Below are positions 41,227 through 45,671 of a DNA stretch of 45,671 nt, piece by piece. Source of the stretch: Syntrophaceae bacterium UBA6112 (GTDB taxonomy: Bacteria; Desulfobacterota; Syntrophia; Syntrophales; UBA5619); contig DIWG01000033.1 of the NCBI GenBank assembly GCA_002423465.1, positions 595-46,265 on the forward strand. The letters are read 5' to 3'. Below the pieces are notes generated by a model, which was not told where the DNA came from, did not search any database, and was given only the letters and a program-made list of their open reading frames with translations. How positions within the stretch are numbered: the stretch's first letter is position 1; each line of letters opens with the position of its first letter. The translations under genes were made by a program, and so were the position numbers.

Positions 41227-43140
41227 ATGGGACTCATCTGGATCAATGAGGTTTCGGTCAGCTTCGGCGGTCCGCTGTTGCTGGACGGCGCTACGCTCCA
41301 GATCGAAGCGGGTGAGAAGATCGGGCTGTTGGGCCGGAACGGTTCGGGCAAATCCACCCTCATGAAATTGCTGATGGGCGATGTCACCCCGGATTCCGGC
41401 GAAATCATCCGCAGCGGCGAGATTCGGATCGCCATGCTGTCCCAGGATGTTCCCGACAACCTGCCGGGGACAATCTATGATGTTGTGGCCTCCGGGGGCC
41501 TAGAACACCTGGAGCTGCTCCGGGAATACCACGATCTCACCCTGCAGATGTCCCGGAACGGCGATGAAAGCCTGCTGAAAAAGCTCGATCGGATTCAGCA
41601 ACGGCTGGAAACGTCCGGCGCCTGGCATTATCATCAGCAAGTGGAAAGGGTGATCGCCCGGACCGGGCTGGATGAGAATGCGGGATTCCGGTTGCTTTCG
41701 GCAGGCAGGAAACGGATGGTTTTGTTGGCCAAGGCCTTGGTGAACGAGCCGGACGTCCTTCTCCTGGACGAGCCGACAAACCATCTGGATATCCACGCCA
41801 TCCTCTGGCTCGAGGATTTCCTTCTGAACTTTGAAAAAACACTGATGTTCGTAACCCATGATCGTGCCTTCCTCCAGCGACTGGCGACACGCATCGTGGA
41901 AATCAACCGGGGCCGCCTGCTGCCGTTTCCTTGCAATTACAGTATGTACCTCGAACGCCGTCAGGCCCTGCTGGAGACGCAACAGAAGCGGTGGCGGGAG
42001 TTTGACAAGAAACTGGCCGGGGAGGAGACCTGGATCCGGCGGGGAATCAAGGCTCGCCGCACCCGAAACGAGGGCCGGGTGAGGGAGCTTATGAAAATGC
42101 GCAGGGAACGTGCGCACAGGCAGGAGCAGACGGGCAACGTCCGGCTGACGATCCAGGAGGCGGAACGCAGCGGCCGATTGGTTGCGGAAGCGGACAAGAT
42201 TCACTTCGCGTTCGGCGATCACAAGATCGTGGAAGGGTTCTCGACCGTGATCATCCGCGGAGACAAGGTGGGCATCATCGGACCCAACGGTTCCGGCAAA
42301 ACCACGCTCCTCAAGATCCTGCTCGGCGACTTGGAGCCGCAACAGGGCAGGATTCGCCTGGGGGCCGGAATCCAGGTCGCTTACTTTGATCAGCTCCGCG
42401 CCCAGCTCGACGAAAACGGGACCCTGAAGGACAATGTCGCCGACGGCAACGACATGGTCGTCGCGGGCGGCATCTCGCGGCATGTCGTGGCCTATCTCCA
42501 GGATTTCCTTTTTCCGCCGGACCGGATCCTGTCGCCGGTCGGCTCCCTGTCGGGCGGTGAACGCAACCGCCTCCTGTTGGCGAAACTTTTCCTCGTCCCC
42601 TCCAACATCCTGGTCCTGGATGAGCCAACCAACGACCTCGACACCGAAACGCTCGAACTTCTGGAAGATCGGCTCCTGGGATACAGCGGCACGATCCTCA
42701 TGGTCAGTCATGACCGTGCGTTCCTCAACAACGTGGTGACCTCGACAATTGTTTTCGAGGGCAAGGGGCGACTGCAGGAATACGTGGGCGGTTACGACGA
42801 CTGGCTGCGGCAACGGACAAAGCAGGATGAGCCGATGAAGACGGCGCCGGAAGACCCGAAACCCAAGAAGGGCAAACCCCCGAGAGAAAAGCAGAAGCTG
42901 TCCTATAAAGAGACCGGGGAGTTGGAGGCGCTGCCGCAGAAAATCGAAGCCTTGGAGGAGGAGAAGCAGCGCCTGCTGGAAACCCTGAATTCTCCCGCAT
43001 TTTACGCCGACAGAAACGCGGCTGAAATCAACAGGGCCAACGACCGGCTGAGGGCCCTGGAAGCGGAACTGGAAGGGGCCTACGGGCGTTGGGAGGAACT
43101 GGAGAACCTCTCGGCAAAATTTCGCAGCGAGCCGGGGTGA
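41227..43140 (+). CDS. uup: ABC-F family ATPase (Uup-like)
   Basis: The 637-residue protein, from the ATG at 41227 behind AAAGG, has two ATP-binding cassettes and no membrane domain: Walker A GRNGSGKST then Walker B LLLDEPTNHLD in the first, and GPNGSGKTT, LSGGERNR and LVLDEPTNDLD in the second. The first cassette's signature reads LSAGRKR, off consensus. A charged interdomain linker is followed after the second cassette by a Lys/Pro-rich link and a C-terminal coiled coil (LEALPQKIEALEEEKQRLLE), diagnostic of Uup. ABC-F proteins act on the ribosome or, for Uup, on DNA structures. Confidence 0.92.
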   Translation: MGLIWINEVSVSFGGPLLLDGATLQIEAGEKIGLLGRNGSGKSTLMKLLMGDVTPDSGEIIRSGEIRIAMLSQDVPDNLPGTIYDVVASGGLEHLELLREYHDLTLQMSRNGDESLLKKLDRIQQRLETSGAWHYHQQVERVIARTGLDENAGFRLLSAGRKRMVLLAKALVNEPDVLLLDEPTNHLDIHAILWLEDFLLNFEKTLMFVTHDRAFLQRLATRIVEINRGRLLPFPCNYSMYLERRQALLETQQKRWREFDKKLAGEETWIRRGIKARRTRNEGRVRELMKMRRERAHRQEQTGNVRLTIQEAERSGRLVAEADKIHFAFGDHKIVEGFSTVIIRGDKVGIIGPNGSGKTTLLKILLGDLEPQQGRIRLGAGIQVAYFDQLRAQLDENGTLKDNVADGNDMVVAGGISRHVVAYLQDFLFPPDRILSPVGSLSGGERNRLLLAKLFLVPSNILVLDEPTNDLDTETLELLEDRLLGYSGTILMVSHDRAFLNNVVTSTIVFEGKGRLQEYVGGYDDWLRQRTKQDEPMKTAPEDPKPKKGKPPREKQKLSYKETGELEALPQKIEALEEEKQRLLETLNSPAFYADRNAAEINRANDRLRALEAELEGAYGRWEELENLSAKFRSEPG

Positions 43141-43239
43141 CGGCGATTTCTCAGACCATGCCCTGTATTGCATCGGGAAACATCCGGCGACACCGACGAT
43201 CGGGGCGCGGAGTTATGGATCGACCGGGGTTCCGTTGCT

Positions 43240-45671
43240 TCAAAGCAGGTCGGGAAGTTTCTCCAGGGCTTGTTCCAGATTCTCCGGCTTTTGTCCACCC
43301 GCCTGGGCCATATCGGGCCGGCCGCCGCCGCTCCCGCCGACGAGCGGGGCGATCGACTGGATGATCTTCCCCGCATGGTAACGGTCGGTGAGGTCCTGGG
43401 TCACCAGGCAAAGGAGCATCGCTTTGTTGTCCGCCCGGCTTCCCAAAAGGATGATTCCTGAACGGAGCCGATCGCGGAGCTTGTCGCCGAAATCCCGGAG
43501 GGTCTTGACATTGGAGGCCTCCACGACGGTCGCCAGGACCGAAACCCCGTTGATCTGCCGGACGCGCCCCATCAGATCGCCGGAATTCTTTGCCGCCAGC
43601 TTGCCTTTGAGGGTCTCGATTTCCCTCTCCATTTCGCGTTGGTGACGGAGGATTTTTTCAACCGTTCCGGATGTTCCTGCCGACCCTGATGTTCCCAATG
43701 CTCCCGCCGTCCCCGCATTTACGACAGTTCCCAGAAGATCGGTCTTGAGCAGATAGGCGGTCTTCCGGAGTTCGTTCTCAAGACGCCGGACATGGGTGAC
43801 AGCCGTTTTTCCCGTCACCGCCTCAATCCGACGCACCCCGGCAGCCACGGACGACTCATGGACGATCTTTAAAAAGCCGATATCCCCCGTCCTTTTTACA
43901 TGGGTCCCGCCACAGAGTTCTTTGCTGAACGCGCCCATGCCGACGACACGGACCATCTCCCCGTATTTCTCGTCAAAGACCGCCGTCGCCCCCGTTTTCA
44001 CCGCCTCTGCCAGGGGCAAAACGTCCGTCTCCACCGGGGCATTTTCCCGGATCATTCGGTTGGCCTCATCCTCAATCCGCGCCAGTTCCTCCTCTTTGAT
44101 CTTGGAAAAATGGGTGAAATCGAAGCGAAGCCGGTCGGCGTTGACGAAGGAGCCGGACTGCTTGACATGCTCCCCGAGAATTGTCTTCAGCGCCGCTTGA
44201 AGGAGGTGGGTGGCGGAATGGTTGGCCTCTGTAGCACGCCGGGTCTCATGATCCACCTTCAACAAGGCATCATCCCCCATCCGGATCTTTCCCTTTCGCA
44301 GCCGACCGATATGGCTGATCAGTTTGTCGAGGGGACGCTTCGTATCAGTGACCTCGAAAAGAAAGCCGTCGCCCTCGATCACGCCGGTATCGCCGACTTG
44401 GCCGCCGATCTCCCCGTAGAACGGAGTTTGGGAAACGATGACCTCCGCCTCATCCCCCTCCACGATCTCCTCTGCGGACTGTCCCTGTTTCAGCAGCATG
44501 GTCACGCGCGAACGGCCTTCCGTCACCCCTTCATAGCCCGCAAACTCCGTGAAGGTTCCCCCGAAGGTCAGCTGGTGGTAGACCTCGGAGATCGCCTCCT
44601 GGCCGCTCCCCTTCCAGGACTCGCGCGCCTTTTCCCGCTGGGCGTCCATCGCTTTTTCAAATCCCTCCATGTCCAGCAAAAGGCCGTCCTTTTTGACGAT
44701 ATCCGCGGTGAGGTCCGTGGGAAAACCGAAGGTGTCGTAGAGTTTGAAGACGATTTCGCCGGGAATCACTTGCCCGCCGGACTCTTTGAGAATGGTCACC
44801 TCCTCCTGGAGGATCCGGAGGCCGGCGTCGAGGGTCTCGATGAAACGCTGTTCCTCGCTCTCCACGACCTTCCGGATAAAGGAGGCCTTGTCGACCAGGT
44901 CCGGGTAGGCTTCCTTCATCTCGTCGATCACGACCCCGCACACCTGATGAAGGAAGGGTCGGTTCATGCCAAGGAGTTTCCCGTGGCGCGCCGCCCTCCG
45001 GAGAATCCGCCGGAGGACATAGCCGCGCCCCTCGTTGGAGGGCAGAACGCCGTCGCCGATCAGGAAGGTCACCGAACGGCTGTGGTCGGCGATGACGCGG
45101 ATCGAGATATCGTCCTCCCCGTTTTTCCCGTAGGTCCGGCCGCTGATCTTCTCGATGAAGCGGATGATCCCCGTGAAGAGATCGGATTCGTAGTTGCTGG
45201 TCACCCCCTGGACGACGGCGGCCAAACGCTCCAGCCCCATCCCCGTGTCGATGTTCGGCTTCGGCAGGGGGGTCAGCTTTCCGGAGGCGTCGCGGTCGAA
45301 CTGGGTGAAGACGAGGTTCCAGATCTCGAGGTGCCGGTCGCATTCGCAGTGCACGTCGCACGTCGGCTTTCCGCAACCCGTCCCCTCCCCCTGGTCGAAG
45401 AGGATCTCGGAACAGGGACCGCAGGGACCGGTCTCCCCCATCATCCAGAAGTTGCTCTTCTCCCCCATCCGGACGATCCGCTCCGCCGGCACCCCCGCCT
45501 CGTCATGCCAGATCCGGAAGGCCTCGTCGTCGTCCGTAAAGATCGTGACCCAGAGTCTCTCCTTCGGCAGCCCCATGGTCACGGTGAGGTATTCCCACGC
45601 CCAAGCGATAGCCTCCTTTTTAAAGTAATCCCCGAAGGAGAAGTTTCCCAGCATCTCGAAGAAGGTGTGGT
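43240..45671 (-). CDS. alaS: Alanyl-tRNA synthetase (5' end outside window)
   Basis: About 809 residues are visible; the frame continues past 45671 (HTFFEMLGNFSFGDYFKKEA is the conserved motif-1 region), so roughly 70 N-terminal residues are missing. It shows the class II catalytic core (GETGPCGPCSEI, NIDTGMGLERLAAV), the editing-domain zinc set EANHSATHLL and ELCGGTHVKR, and the C-Ala end GGSGGGRPDMAQAGG. It attaches Ala to tRNA-Ala. One oddity is a Gly/Thr/Ala/Ser-rich insertion (GTAGALGTSGSAGTSGT) at 43661-43733 before the coiled-coil segment. Confidence 0.97.
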   Translation of the reverse strand, partial: HTFFEMLGNFSFGDYFKKEAIAWAWEYLTVTMGLPKERLWVTIFTDDDEAFRIWHDEAGVPAERIVRMGEKSNFWMMGETGPCGPCSEILFDQGEGTGCGKPTCDVHCECDRHLEIWNLVFTQFDRDASGKLTPLPKPNIDTGMGLERLAAVVQGVTSNYESDLFTGIIRFIEKISGRTYGKNGEDDISIRVIADHSRSVTFLIGDGVLPSNEGRGYVLRRILRRAARHGKLLGMNRPFLHQVCGVVIDEMKEAYPDLVDKASFIRKVVESEEQRFIETLDAGLRILQEEVTILKESGGQVIPGEIVFKLYDTFGFPTDLTADIVKKDGLLLDMEGFEKAMDAQREKARESWKGSGQEAISEVYHQLTFGGTFTEFAGYEGVTEGRSRVTMLLKQGQSAEEIVEGDEAEVIVSQTPFYGEIGGQVGDTGVIEGDGFLFEVTDTKRPLDKLISHIGRLRKGKIRMGDDALLKVDHETRRATEANHSATHLLQAALKTILGEHVKQSGSFVNADRLRFDFTHFSKIKEEELARIEDEANRMIRENAPVETDVLPLAEAVKTGATAVFDEKYGEMVRVVGMGAFSKELCGGTHVKRTGDIGFLKIVHESSVAAGVRRIEAVTGKTAVTHVRRLENELRKTAYLLKTDLLGTVVNAGTAGALGTSGSAGTSGTVEKILRHQREMEREIETLKGKLAAKNSGDLMGRVRQINGVSVLATVVEASNVKTLRDFGDKLRDRLRSGIILLGSRADNKAMLLCLVTQDLTDRYHAGKIIQSIAPLVGGSGGGRPDMAQAGGQKPENLEQALEKLPDLL

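Noticed and set aside
1..45671. tRNA, rRNA, CRISPR, insertion sequences, prophage or integrase
   Set aside because: I looked for cloverleaf ends, regularly spaced repeats, transposase motifs and terminal repeats and saw none; a dedicated scan could still find a tRNA I overlooked.

Overview
This window looks like chromosomal DNA from an anaerobic deltaproteobacterium (Desulfobacterota), most plausibly a Syntrophus/Smithella-type syntroph. That rests on a Na+-pumping biotin-dependent acyl-CoA decarboxylase operon, the phenylacetate-CoA ligase plus ACT-domain pair, a diderm envelope (BamD, two TolC proteins, RND pump), and moderately high G+C by eye. Taxonomy is inference; no rRNA or tRNA gene was seen.

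Positions 1-6768 (minus strand): a heterodimeric ABC exporter pair, then an envelope operon lemA - DUF350 membrane protein - large exported protein carrying two back-to-back Hint (intein/hedgehog-type) domains, a membrane helix and two Tim44-like domains. 7120-9881 (plus): a LysM protein coupled to a PP-loop tRNA-thiolation-type ATPase with an iron-sulfur-like Cys set. 9901-19019 (minus): an RND tripartite efflux operon with two outer-membrane factors, a PII-like protein, a 38-residue basic ORF and a DUF4301 protein. 19236-20286 (minus): trxA-bamD. 20597-29281: housekeeping and accessory genes on both strands, namely an MTAP/MTIP-type phosphorylase, an unknown protein with duplicated Cys repeats, ACT protein, paaK, an MBL-fold hydrolase, an M16C protease, a lipoprotein, a flavodoxin and a cold-shock protein.

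29774-40872 is the most distinctive region and reads as one metabolic module. On the minus strand lie a sodium:solute symporter, a 55-residue membrane protein probably accessory to it, MdcA (malonate decarboxylase alpha, a CoA/ACP-transferase-fold enzyme), a truncated MatC malonate-carrier remnant, and a NarL-type two-component system. Divergently on the plus strand lies a complete four-subunit Na+-translocating decarboxylase (carboxyltransferase, OadG-like, biotin carrier, OadB-like). A near-identical 48-bp element precedes both metabolic operons in the same orientation relative to the genes. None of the usual malonate decarboxylase partners (ACP subunit, MdcD/E, prosthetic-group enzymes) is present. 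I infer a malonate-to-acetate route in which MdcA makes malonyl-CoA from acetyl-CoA and the Na+ pump decarboxylates it, sensed by the two-component system. This is a hypothesis from gene content.

41227-45671: an ABC-F ATPase (Uup-like) and the 3' part of alaS, which runs off the window. No insertion sequence, CRISPR array, prophage or integrase was recognised.
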